Below, in pieces: positions 1 through 6,982 of a DNA stretch of 11,334 nucleotides. This DNA comes from Methylococcaceae bacterium. GTDB lineage: Bacteria; Pseudomonadota; Gammaproteobacteria; Methylococcales; Methylomonadaceae. The stretch lies in the NCBI GenBank assembly GCA_947506075.1, contig CANNNN010000057.1, positions 1 to 11,334 of the forward strand, in the 5' to 3' direction. The stretch's first letter is position 1, and each line of letters opens with the position of its first letter. A program made the position numbers and the translations under genes. Under the pieces are notes generated by a model that was given only the letters and a program-made list of their open reading frames with translations, made no database searches and was not told where the DNA came from.

Positions 1-1102
1 CGCAGACCAGGGTATACGGTATGGTATCGGCCGATTGCGCTATTTCTTCAACCGGCAGGTTTTCGCCCCACAAGGTCACCGGATCGCCAGGTTTGGCCTT
101 GATTTGAACGCCTAGATCAACGGTGATCATGTCCATTGACACCCGACCAATCAGAGGAACCCTTAAGCCGTTGACCAGTACCGGCGTTCCGGTTTTGGCG
201 TAACGGGGATAACCGTCGCCATAACCTATCGCCACGACACCCAAAGTTGTAGGTTTTTCACACAGCCAACTGCCGCCGTAGCCGACGGTATCGCCAGCCT
301 CGAGTTGCTTGACCGCAATCAAATGTGAATGCAGTTCCATAACGGGCTTTAGCCCCAACTGCCCTCCGGTTGAATCGGGAAATGGAGAGATGCCATACAA
401 CATCACGCCGGGACGCACCCAATCGTTTAAGGAGTCGTGCCAGCCCAGGATACCTGCCGAGTTGGCTAGGCTGCGCTCGCCCGGGATCCCTGCAACTGTT
501 TCATTGAACAGCTTGATTTGTGTTAGCGTTTTTGCGTCGTTGATATCATCTGCATTGGCAAAATGTGTCATCAGATTGATGGGTTGTTTGATAACGGAGC
601 ACTGGCTTAAGCGCTGATGAGCAGCTTTGAAATCTATCGGCTTGAAACCCAGGCGATTCATGCCTGTGTCTATTTTTAGCCAGACGGACCTTTTATTTCC
701 CCTCACCCAACCCTCTCCCTCTGGAGAGGGCTTTAGGTTATTGACGTCAACCGCATTGAGTTTTGTATCAGCTTCAAGCATTTCCAGCTGCGTAAAAGTA
801 TGCACCACCGGTTCCAGTTGATAATGCAGCACGTCCGCCAATTCTTCGACACAGCTAAAGCCTTCCAAAACCGCAATCCTGTTGGTTATCCCCGCCTTGC
901 GCAAGCGCACGCCTTCATCTACTCTTGCGACCGCGAATGCATCGATCTCCTGCAAGGCTTGAGCCATACGCAACATGCCATGTCCGTAGCCATTGGCCTT
1001 GATGACTGCCATAATCTTGGCGTCCGGAGCAAGGCTGCGAACTATGGACAAGTTATGCCTGACTGCATCCAAATCAAGCACAGCATAGGCTGCCGGGGTC
1101 AT
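1..1102 (-). CDS. alr: Alanine racemase, 3' end cut by the window edge
   Basis: This PLP enzyme interconverts L- and D-alanine in the cytoplasm and so supplies D-Ala for peptidoglycan. The visible part is 367 codons; the last few residues lie beyond position 1. The PLP lysine is K35 in AVIKANGYGHG, the motif of Alr/DadX enzymes. The second catalytic residue is the tyrosine of the TVGYGG motif (Y275), followed by AIGYGDGYPR (291-300) and a VSMDM motif (321-325). The ATG at 1102-1100 overlaps the dnaB stop (ATGA), so translation is probably coupled; dnaB-alr is a conserved pair in Gammaproteobacteria. Oddity: between the helix ending near residue 110 and the conserved WLKIDTGMNRLGF strand (141-153) there are about 20 more residues than usual. 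Residues 125-135 of that stretch are encoded by a palindromic repeat. The frame stays open throughout, so this is not a pseudogene on the evidence here. Confidence 0.96.
   Translation of the reverse strand, partial: MTPAAYAVLDLDAVRHNLSIVRSLAPDAKIMAVIKANGYGHGMLRMAQALQEIDAFAVARVDEGVRLRKAGITNRIAVLEGFSCVEELADVLHYQLEPVVHTFTQLEMLEADTKLNAVDVNNLKPSPEGEGWVRGNKRSVWLKIDTGMNRLGFKPIDFKAAHQRLSQCSVIKQPINLMTHFANADDINDAKTLTQIKLFNETVAGIPGERSLANSAGILGWHDSLNDWVRPGVMLYGISPFPDSTGGQLGLKPVMELHSHLIAVKQLEAGDTVGYGGSWLCEKPTTLGVVAIGYGDGYPRYAKTGTPVLVNGLRVPLIGRVSMDMITVDLGVQIKAKPGDPVTLWGENLPVEEIAQSADTIPYTLVC
700..730. repeat. GC-rich palindromic repeat inside alr
   Basis: Positions 711-718 (CCCTCTCC) and 723-730 (GGAGAGGG) form a perfect 8-base inverted repeat around a 4-base loop. 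A CCCTCACCCAAC-type flank precedes it at about 700-711. From memory, elements with this core (CCCTCACCC...CCCTCTCC...GGAGAGGG) are dispersed in many proteobacterial genomes, usually between genes. Here it sits in frame inside alr and encodes PSPEGEGWVRG on the minus strand. The full element probably extends beyond these bases, but its ends cannot be fixed from one copy; no second copy occurs in this window. Confidence 0.6.
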
Positions 1103-3531
1103 TCGTAATCTCCGCCGTTATAGGTTCCAGCAAAATTTTCAAAACGGGTATATTGGCCCAGAAAGGTCAGCCTGACGGTGCCCAGCGGGCCGTTACGCTG
1201 TTTGCCGATAATGATCTCGGCCAGTCCTTTATCGGGGCTGTCTTCGTTATAGACTTCGTCCCGATACACGAATACGATCAAATCGGCATCCTGCTCGATA
1301 GCGCCGGATTCACGCAAGTCGGACATCATCGGACGTTTATTCGGCCGCTGTTCAAGATTACGGTTAAGCTGGGAAAGAGCGACCACCGGCACGTTCAATT
1401 CTTTGGCCAGCGCCTTTAAGCCTCGGGAAATATCGGAAATCTGCTGCACCCGGTTTTCGCCACTGGAAGGCGATTGCATTAATTGCAAATAATCCAAGAC
1501 GATCAAGCCCAGCTGGCCATGTTCGCGTGCCAGACGCCTGGCTCTTGAGCGCACTTCGGTCGGGGTCAGGGCCGGGGTATCGTCGATAAATAATTTGGTG
1601 CCGGCCAGCAAGTTGATCGCCGAGGTCAGGCGCGGCCACTCGTCATCCTCGAGCTTGCCGGTCCTGATTTTATGCTGGTCGATGCGGCCGAGTGACGACA
1701 TCATCCGCATCGCCAGCGAGTCTCCTGGCATTTCCATACTGAACACCGCAACCGGCTTGTCGCCCTTGATTGCGATGTTTTCGGCCATGTTCATCGCGAT
1801 AGTGGTGTTATGAACCACCGTCATGTCTTCCAATAAAAACAATCGGTTGCCGTCACAGACAAAGCCGTAATAGTCATCTATCTGGTCGTATTGAATTTGA
1901 ACACCGGTTTGTTGCCAGGTCCGATTGCAAGTCCAGATAGCGGCTTTTTTGCGCTCTATACGGACAGGAATATTGCTGACATCGCCGGCAAACCGCACGC
2001 GATAAACGGTGCTTTGATGGCCTGTGGTTTTAATATTCGCCTGCTTTGCAATCAGCGAGGTTCTAAAGCCTAGGCTGTCGCATAAGAACTTGATTTGCGC
2101 CGCCAACGCGAAATTTTTCTGGGTGATTTCGTACATTTTGTACTTAGGCGCGTAATGCCCATCACTATCGATCAAGCCCGCCAGCAGCTTTAATCTATTG
2201 GCGCGTGAGTTGGCTAAAAATTGCTGAGGAATATGTTTGTTGTTAAGCAAATCCAGCTCTCTTAAAATTTTCTGTAAGGAAAAGTTATTCTGGTGGTTGC
2301 CTCTTATTTGAGAACTGATGCTATAAAGAGGACACTTATCATTACCCTGTTTATCCTTGGCAAATTTCTCTGTTAAATGTAAATTCAGTTGCTCCGCATA
2401 GTCTCTTAGATAAGCTACAACCTCCACATCAGTGCTGGCAATATCGACCGAAGCGCTGGTGCCGTCACCCAACCACAGACCTAAGAAATAGGGGCAAACG
2501 GGCAGCAGTTGTTCTGTAAACTCTATCGCAACTTTATAACCCTTGTAATTGTTCTGAAACTTCGGCGTAGCATTGATATAGTCGATTAAAGGAATATTGA
2601 GTACATCACCGTTGTTATGTTTACCTTCGTTACGGCTGCGTTTTAATGACAGGATATGCGATTCATTGACTCGATAATCCAGCCCTTTATTTTGCCTGAC
2701 CCAGTACATGGCTTCTTGGCCTCGCGCCAACGACAACACCTGCCTGGGCGTAGAATCATCGCCCATCAGCATATCGCCAACCTGTATCTCTTCTACTGCC
2801 TTAATGTCACCCGAGTACATTAAAATACGCGTACCTTTACCAAAGCATTTTCCCATCGACGGCCTGCCGGCCACGATAATCAAATCAGCCGGCTGCAGAC
2901 CGGAAGTCAATTCATCAAAATCGGTAAAGCCGGTTGCAGCTCCGGTGATCGAACCTTCCTGCTCAAACAGGGTTTCGATCTTATCAACGGCGCGTGCCAG
3001 CAACGATTTGATCGTCGAAAAACCGCCCTGCCCGCGCTGGCGTTGTTCGGCGATTTTAAAGACCTGACGTTCCGCATTTTCTAGCAGGTCTGCAGTCTCT
3101 CGACCTTCGGTGTTGAACGCGGAATCGGAAATCTCGGTGCCAACATGGATCAACTGGCGCAATACTGACCGGTCCCTGACGATATTGGCATAAGCGACGA
3201 TATTCGCGGCGCTGGGTGTATCTTTTGCCAGCGTCCCCAAATAGGACAAGCCGCCGCAGTTTTCCAGCTCGCCTATGACTTCCAGCGATTCCGACAGCGT
3301 AATCACGTCAAAAGGAATCTGTTTTTCGGCGAGCTGCTCAATCGTCCTGAAAATCAGCCGGTGATCTCGCCGGTAAAAATCGCCTTCCACCACCTTGTCA
3401 GAAACCGAATCCCAGGTTTGATTATCCAGCATCAAACCGCCCAAAACCGACTGTTCGGCCTGGATGGAATTGGGTGGTACTTTTAAGGAATCCAGCGAAT
3501 AATCACGATCAAAGGAATAATTTTCAGACAT
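1099..3531 (-). CDS. dnaB: Replicative DNA helicase DnaB, interrupted by an intein
   Basis: DnaB is the hexameric 5'-3' helicase that unwinds DNA at the replication fork and recruits DnaG primase. The precursor is 810 residues. Removing intein residues 229-575 leaves 463, close to the usual length of about 470. The N-terminal domain starts with LKVPPNSIQAEQSVLGGLML (16-34). The RecA-like domain contains the Walker A motif GRPSMGK split from TT by the intein, the catalytic Glu in VFSMEM (E600), Walker B in LGLIVLDYLQLM (674-685), and RESGAIEQDAD (740-750). The last is the site used by the Synechocystis DnaB intein, and it is uninterrupted here. No strong Shine-Dalgarno sequence precedes the ATG, but the N-terminus aligns with the family. 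The protein cannot bind ATP until the intein is removed, so splicing should be essential. The gene overlaps alr downstream by 4 bases. Confidence 0.97.
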   Translation of the reverse strand: MSENYSFDRDYSLDSLKVPPNSIQAEQSVLGGLMLDNQTWDSVSDKVVEGDFYRRDHRLIFRTIEQLAEKQIPFDVITLSESLEVIGELENCGGLSYLGTLAKDTPSAANIVAYANIVRDRSVLRQLIHVGTEISDSAFNTEGRETADLLENAERQVFKIAEQRQRGQGGFSTIKSLLARAVDKIETLFEQEGSITGAATGFTDFDELTSGLQPADLIIVAGRPSMGKCFGKGTRILMYSGDIKAVEEIQVGDMLMGDDSTPRQVLSLARGQEAMYWVRQNKGLDYRVNESHILSLKRSRNEGKHNNGDVLNIPLIDYINATPKFQNNYKGYKVAIEFTEQLLPVCPYFLGLWLGDGTSASVDIASTDVEVVAYLRDYAEQLNLHLTEKFAKDKQGNDKCPLYSISSQIRGNHQNNFSLQKILRELDLLNNKHIPQQFLANSRANRLKLLAGLIDSDGHYAPKYKMYEITQKNFALAAQIKFLCDSLGFRTSLIAKQANIKTTGHQSTVYRVRFAGDVSNIPVRIERKKAAIWTCNRTWQQTGVQIQYDQIDDYYGFVCDGNRLFLLEDMTVVHNTTIAMNMAENIAIKGDKPVAVFSMEMPGDSLAMRMMSSLGRIDQHKIRTGKLEDDEWPRLTSAINLLAGTKLFIDDTPALTPTEVRSRARRLAREHGQLGLIVLDYLQLMQSPSSGENRVQQISDISRGLKALAKELNVPVVALSQLNRNLEQRPNKRPMMSDLRESGAIEQDADLIVFVYRDEVYNEDSPDKGLAEIIIGKQRNGPLGTVRLTFLGQYTRFENFAGTYNGGDYE
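1807..2847 (-). mobile_element. DnaB intein with LAGLIDADG homing endonuclease
   Basis: This is an in-frame 1041-base element (347 residues, precursor residues 229-575) within dnaB. It begins with Cys (CFGKGTRILMYSGD), the nucleophile for the first splicing step. It ends in VVHN, the conserved penultimate His and terminal Asn, and the next host residue is Thr, a valid +1 nucleophile. A block B-like histidine is in NESHILSL (H292). Two dodecapeptide motifs mark a DOD endonuclease: LGLWLGDG (350-357) and LAGLIDSDG (450-458), with both acidic residues present (D356, D457). The block F region before the end reads YYGFVCDGNRLFLLEDMTVVHN in part (554-575). Joining the flanks regenerates GRPSMGKTTIAMN, a perfect P-loop. 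Mycobacterial DnaB proteins also carry an intein in the P-loop, so the site is known. The element is AT-rich relative to the host (20-21 G+C of 60 bases in two sampled lines against 34-36 in two host lines). Confidence 0.95.
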
Positions 3532-3646
3532 GGTTCAAAGCGGTAAAGGGGATAAAGAACAGCATAGGGATGTTTTCAGGAAGTAGGGAAGAATTTGAAA
3601 AAGTTATTTTAGCGCAGGAAAAAACAATATCTCGCCAATAATTTGT

Positions 3647-4990
3647 TTATTTTGGTTGCCGTGTAATCAATAATCGATTTATTTGCTCAAGGTCTTGTTG
3701 TGCAAGACTGCTAGCGGCTTGCTTTAGCTTGATGCTATTCAGTAAATAGTCATAACGGGTCCGCGAGTAATCGCGTTTATTCCGATATAAATTGCTTTGC
3801 TCACCCAGGACTTCTACCAGCGTTCGAATACCGGCATCAAAGCCTGCTTCAGTTGCCTGCAAAGCGACTTCGGAAGAATTAACTGCGGTTTTCAAGGCTA
3901 CCACACGGCTAATACTGGTAGTAATCCCTCGATAAGCATCTTTAACCTGTCGTATTACTGTGCGTTTGGTGGCCGTTAAATTTTCTTGGGCTTGCTCGAA
4001 TTTAAAGCTGGCCTGCCGGGTTCTGGAATTGACTGCACCACCGTCAAACAAGGGCATGTTTAAGCGCAATCCTACCGATTCTGTCGAACCTTGTAAGCCA
4101 AATTTGCTGGTTGTATCGTATTCGCCTGCAGCGGCAACCAAATCCAGTTTTGGTAAATGTCCGTTGCGTTGCAAAGATATCGCTTTTCGTGAAAACTCCA
4201 TCTGATTAAACGCAGAAATGATGTTGAAATTAGCCACTTCGGCGGAATCACTCCAAGCCTTTATATCATCAGGTGCCGGCTTGACTAACGGAATAGTATC
4301 GCCGAGCGCATTAAGCACGAAATCTTGCTGTCCAATCATCGCGATTAATGCTTCTTTTTGGTTATCCACATTATTGGAAGCATCAATCTCATTGGCAAGG
4401 GCTTTATCGAAGGCCGCTTGAGCCTGATGCACTTCGGTAATATCTATCAGGCCGACTGAAAATCGTTGTTTGGCCTGATCAAGCTGCCGTGCAATTGCCT
4501 GTTTTTCTGCGCCACTAAAGTCAAGATTGTCTTCAGCAGACAAGACATTGAAATAGGCTTCGGTAATTTTAACCATCAGTTTTTGCAGTTCAGCCTGGTA
4601 ATCAGCTTCGGCTTGGGCGATTTGATTATCGGATTGACTTAGCTGTATCCAATGTTCCCAGTGAAACAGCGGTTGGGTTAAGTTTACGGTGATATTATTG
4701 TCAGAATAATCCTGTATACCACTGCCCTGATAAGTTGTCCTTTTATTATCTAAGCGATTCAGATTGCTAATGCCGGTTGCCGATACAGTGGGCAGAAAAT
4801 TCGCAATACTTTGATTTTTGGATTCGCCAATGGCCAGCTGATTGGCATGCACCTGCTTTAAAGAAGGATCATTTTGCAAGGCCAGGTCATAAATGCCCAG
4901 TAAGTCCTGGGCGCAGGAAAATGGAGAAAATCCTGTTAAAAAAACAACCACAAAACCAGATAAATAAGTTGATACTCGCTGCTTAATCAT
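3647..4990 (-). CDS. tolC: TolC-type outer membrane channel protein
   Basis: The product is an outer-membrane trimeric channel-tunnel protein that serves as the exit duct for type I secretion and tripartite efflux pumps. It has 447 residues. The signal peptide has a hydrophobic core at about 10-22 and likely cleavage after SCA (27), giving a mature start QDLLGIYDLA. The two-fold internal repeat of the family is clear: RFSVGLIDITEV (177-187) and its second-half counterpart GFDAGIRTLVEVL (383-395). YFNVL (146-150), ANEIDASNNVDN (199-210) and GHLPKLDL (277-284) match E. coli TolC closely. It lacks the long C-terminal tail of E. coli TolC. The Shine-Dalgarno sequence GGGGAGGT lies 8 bases before the ATG. 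The gene is isolated from any ABC transporter or membrane-fusion protein in this window, so its partners are probably encoded elsewhere. The 115 bases between it and dnaB show no clear terminator. Confidence 0.93.
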   Translation of the reverse strand: MIKQRVSTYLSGFVVVFLTGFSPFSCAQDLLGIYDLALQNDPSLKQVHANQLAIGESKNQSIANFLPTVSATGISNLNRLDNKRTTYQGSGIQDYSDNNITVNLTQPLFHWEHWIQLSQSDNQIAQAEADYQAELQKLMVKITEAYFNVLSAEDNLDFSGAEKQAIARQLDQAKQRFSVGLIDITEVHQAQAAFDKALANEIDASNNVDNQKEALIAMIGQQDFVLNALGDTIPLVKPAPDDIKAWSDSAEVANFNIISAFNQMEFSRKAISLQRNGHLPKLDLVAAAGEYDTTSKFGLQGSTESVGLRLNMPLFDGGAVNSRTRQASFKFEQAQENLTATKRTVIRQVKDAYRGITTSISRVVALKTAVNSSEVALQATEAGFDAGIRTLVEVLGEQSNLYRNKRDYSRTRYDYLLNSIKLKQAASSLAQQDLEQINRLLITRQPK

Positions 4991-4997
4991 AATGACT

Positions 4998-5005
4998 GAC
5001 CTCCC
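4998..5005 (-). promoter_or_regulatory. Strong ribosome binding site of tolC
   Basis: On the minus strand GGGGAGGT precedes the ATG of tolC by 8 bases. It is the strongest Shine-Dalgarno sequence seen in the window at a gene start, and it fixes the tolC start at 4990. Confidence 0.8.
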
Positions 5006-5046
5006 CTGTTAATTTATAGCGGTAAGTTCAACCAAGTATACAAGAA

Positions 5047-5075
5047 ATAATAGTCGGGTAGCGCACAACGCTCAA
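5047..5075 (-). promoter_or_regulatory. Candidate sigma-70 promoter for tolC
   Basis: The minus strand reads TTGAGC (5075-5070), a 17-base spacer, then TATTAT (5052-5047). This matches the sigma-70 consensus at 4/6 and 5/6 with optimal spacing, and predicts a leader of about 50 bases before the tolC ATG at 4990. It lies in the 134-base lipA-tolC gap, where a separate promoter is expected because no strong terminator or coupling is visible. This is prediction from sequence only. Confidence 0.5.
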
Positions 5076-5124
5076 ATCATTCGAGCTTACTGTAAATTAG
5101 AGCAATCGCAGAGCGCTCGTCCAA

Positions 5125-6081
5125 TTACATAACACCCTTAGCCTGAAGATCCGCATGATAGGACGACCTTACCATCGGCGCGCTGGCGACTTGTTTAAAG
5201 CCTAAGGCTAAGGCAACAGTCCCGTATTCGTCAAACTGTTCTGGAGTAACATAGCTTTCAACTGGCAAATGCGCTTTGCTGGGTTGCAGGTATTGTCCCA
5301 GGGTCAGCATTGAACACCCGTGGGCTAATAAATCTTTCATGACCTGATGAACTTCGTGTGCCTGTTCGCCTACGCCGAGCATTAGCCCTGATTTAGTGGG
5401 AACTTGCGGCTGAAGTAGGTGGAATTGCTGCAGCAAGTTTAACGAGCCTTGGTAGTCGGAACCGGGGCGTACTTTCTTGTATAGTCTGGGGACAGTTTCC
5501 AGGTTGTGATTGAACACATCGCAGGGTTCTTCGGCCAAGATTGCAACGGCTTTTTCTATCCGCCCGCGAAAGTCGGGAACCAGGATTTCTATTTTGGTGG
5601 AAGGCGTTTGCAGACGGATTTTTTTTATGCAATCGGCAAAATGCCCGGCACCACCATCTCTTAAGTCATCGCGGTCTACCGAGGTGATGACGACATATTT
5701 CAAGGCCATAGCCTGTATCGCATCAGCCAGATGCTGGGGTTCGTCTTTATCCAAGGCCAGCGGTTTGCCGTGTGCGACATCGCAAAAAGGGCAGCGACGG
5801 GTGCACAAATCACCCATTATCATGAACGTGGCGGTGCCGTGCTGAAAACATTCGGCCAGATTGGGACAGGCCGCTTCTTCACAAACCGTATGCAGCTGAT
5901 GTTCGCGTAACAATTGCTTGATGCGGGTGATTTCGTCGCTGGATGATATTTTCACCCGTATCCATTCGGGTTTGCGCAAGACTGTTTCGGCAGGCTCAAC
6001 CTTGATCGGAATTTTTGCCAGTTTTTCGGCGTTGCGTTGGTGAGAGTCAGGCGTGGCACGGGAGGGAGCTTGATAAGTCAT
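5125..6081 (-). CDS. lipA: Lipoyl synthase
   Basis: This radical SAM enzyme inserts two sulfur atoms into protein-bound octanoyl groups to make the lipoyl cofactor of pyruvate and 2-oxoglutarate dehydrogenases and the glycine cleavage system. It has 318 residues, near the E. coli length. The auxiliary cluster motif is C67-x4-C72-x5-C78 (CEEAACPNLAEC). The radical SAM cluster motif is C93-x3-C97-x2-C100 (CTRRCPFC). The C-terminal RSSYHADLQ (305-313) supplies the serine ligand of the auxiliary cluster. No key residue is missing. Its ATG overlaps the lipB stop by ATGA, which suits a pathway in which LipB makes the substrate that LipA modifies. It appears to be the last gene of the run that starts at mltB. 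Confidence 0.98.
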   Translation of the reverse strand: MTYQAPSRATPDSHQRNAEKLAKIPIKVEPAETVLRKPEWIRVKISSSDEITRIKQLLREHQLHTVCEEAACPNLAECFQHGTATFMIMGDLCTRRCPFCDVAHGKPLALDKDEPQHLADAIQAMALKYVVITSVDRDDLRDGGAGHFADCIKKIRLQTPSTKIEILVPDFRGRIEKAVAILAEEPCDVFNHNLETVPRLYKKVRPGSDYQGSLNLLQQFHLLQPQVPTKSGLMLGVGEQAHEVHQVMKDLLAHGCSMLTLGQYLQPSKAHLPVESYVTPEQFDEYGTVALALGFKQVASAPMVRSSYHADLQAKGVM

Positions 6082-6683
6082 GTTGATAATGCCGTAAGGA
6101 TAGCGTGGGTAACAGGAAGCGCGAGCTCAGCATTGCTGATATCCACGCCCAGAGCGGCCAGTTGCGTCACTTCAAGCCCTGAATATCCGCAGGTATTGAT
6201 ATGGTCAAAAGGGCGCAAATCCATGTGATTATTGAGGCTCAGACCATGATAGCAGCAATTTCTTTTGATGCGCAGACCAATGGAACCGATTTTTCTGTCA
6301 TTGACATAAACGCCGGGGGCGTCAATCTTGGCGGCGGCCGTTATGCCGTGTTGAGCTAGCGCAAAAATCATGGCCTGCTCCAGAACAGTGACCAGGGCCC
6401 GAACACCGATATTTAGCCGTTTAATATCCAGTAAGGTATAAATAACCAGCTGACCCGGGGCGTGATAGGTCACCTGCCCACCCCGGTCGGTGTTAATGAC
6501 AGGAATATCACCGGTATCCAGCAGATGCTCAGGCTTACCGTTTAAGCCCAGTGTGTATACGGGAGGGTGTTCGGTGATCCACAGTTCATCGGCGGAATTG
6601 ATATCACGATGCAGAGTGTATCGCTGCATATCCTGCCAGGTGGTTTCGTAAGCTTGCAAGCCCAGGCTACGTATCGTTACCAT
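6078..6683 (-). CDS. lipB: Octanoyl-[ACP]:protein octanoyltransferase
   Basis: LipB transfers octanoate from octanoyl-ACP to lysine residues of lipoyl domains, the step before LipA. The protein has 201 residues. Family signatures are DRGGQVTYHAPGQLVIY (66-82), DAPGVYVNDRKIGSIGLRI (121-139) and HGLSLN (146-151). The catalytic dyad is visible: K131 in RKIGS and C165 in INTCGYSGLE, the counterpart of E. coli INPCGYAG. The ATG at 6683 follows an AT-rich 35-base gap after the DUF493 gene. I see no good Shine-Dalgarno sequence close to it, so initiation may rely on an unstructured AT-rich leader or on coupling. The protein aligns with the family from its first residues (MVTIRSLGLQAYE), which supports this start. 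Confidence 0.97.
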   Translation of the reverse strand: MVTIRSLGLQAYETTWQDMQRYTLHRDINSADELWITEHPPVYTLGLNGKPEHLLDTGDIPVINTDRGGQVTYHAPGQLVIYTLLDIKRLNIGVRALVTVLEQAMIFALAQHGITAAAKIDAPGVYVNDRKIGSIGLRIKRNCCYHGLSLNNHMDLRPFDHINTCGYSGLEVTQLAALGVDISNAELALPVTHAILTALST

Positions 6684-6718
6684 TAAAATAATTTATATAA
6701 TTTTGCAGGACAATCCTT

Positions 6719-6982
6719 TTACAAAGCCATCAAAACATGAGGATGGTCGGTCAAATCCTGATAGATCGCATCCAGTTGTCGCTTGCTGGTGGCTTCTATA
6801 GTTACCGTTACTGCAAGATAATTCCCGTCTTTGCTGGCACGCAGGGTGACGGCAGCTTCGTTGACTTCGTCAACATGGCGACGCACGATTTCAATTATCA
6901 GCAAGTCAAGTTCCAGATTGGCCTTACCCATCGCCTTAATCGGAAACTGGCAGGGGAATTCTAATAAGGTTTCTTCGCTCAT
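6719..6982 (-). CDS. DUF493 (YbeD/UPF0250) family protein
   Basis: This is a small 87-residue cytoplasmic protein. It resembles E. coli YbeD: LLEFPCQFPIKAMGKA (6-21) matches LLEFPTPFTYKVMGQA, and SKDGNYLAVTVTIEATSKRQLDAIYQDL (49-76) matches the SSKGNYHSVSITINATH region. The family has an ACT-like fold and is thought to be regulatory, but no reaction is known. Its position between dacA and lipB is conserved in Enterobacteria and Pseudomonas, which is strong support for orthology. The ATG overlaps the aminotransferase stop by 4 bases. I do not assign a function. Confidence 0.92.
   Translation of the reverse strand: MSEETLLEFPCQFPIKAMGKANLELDLLIIEIVRRHVDEVNEAAVTLRASKDGNYLAVTVTIEATSKRQLDAIYQDLTDHPHVLMAL

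Noticed and set aside
309..617. Plus-strand open frames across 309-1108
   Set aside because: They are antisense to alr, whose minus-strand frame shows complete alanine racemase motifs. The frames have no recognisable domain.
1..1102. alr as a possible pseudogene because of the extra segment
   Set aside because: The frame is open from the ATG to the window edge with all catalytic motifs present. It is only cut by the end of the window.
1364..1639. Minus-strand frame inside dnaB
   Set aside because: It is out of frame with DnaB over its conserved RecA-like domain, so it is a shadow frame.
5041..5124. Intrinsic terminator after lipA
   Set aside because: Only short stems (for example GAGCGCTC at 5111-5118) occur and no T-run follows on the minus strand.
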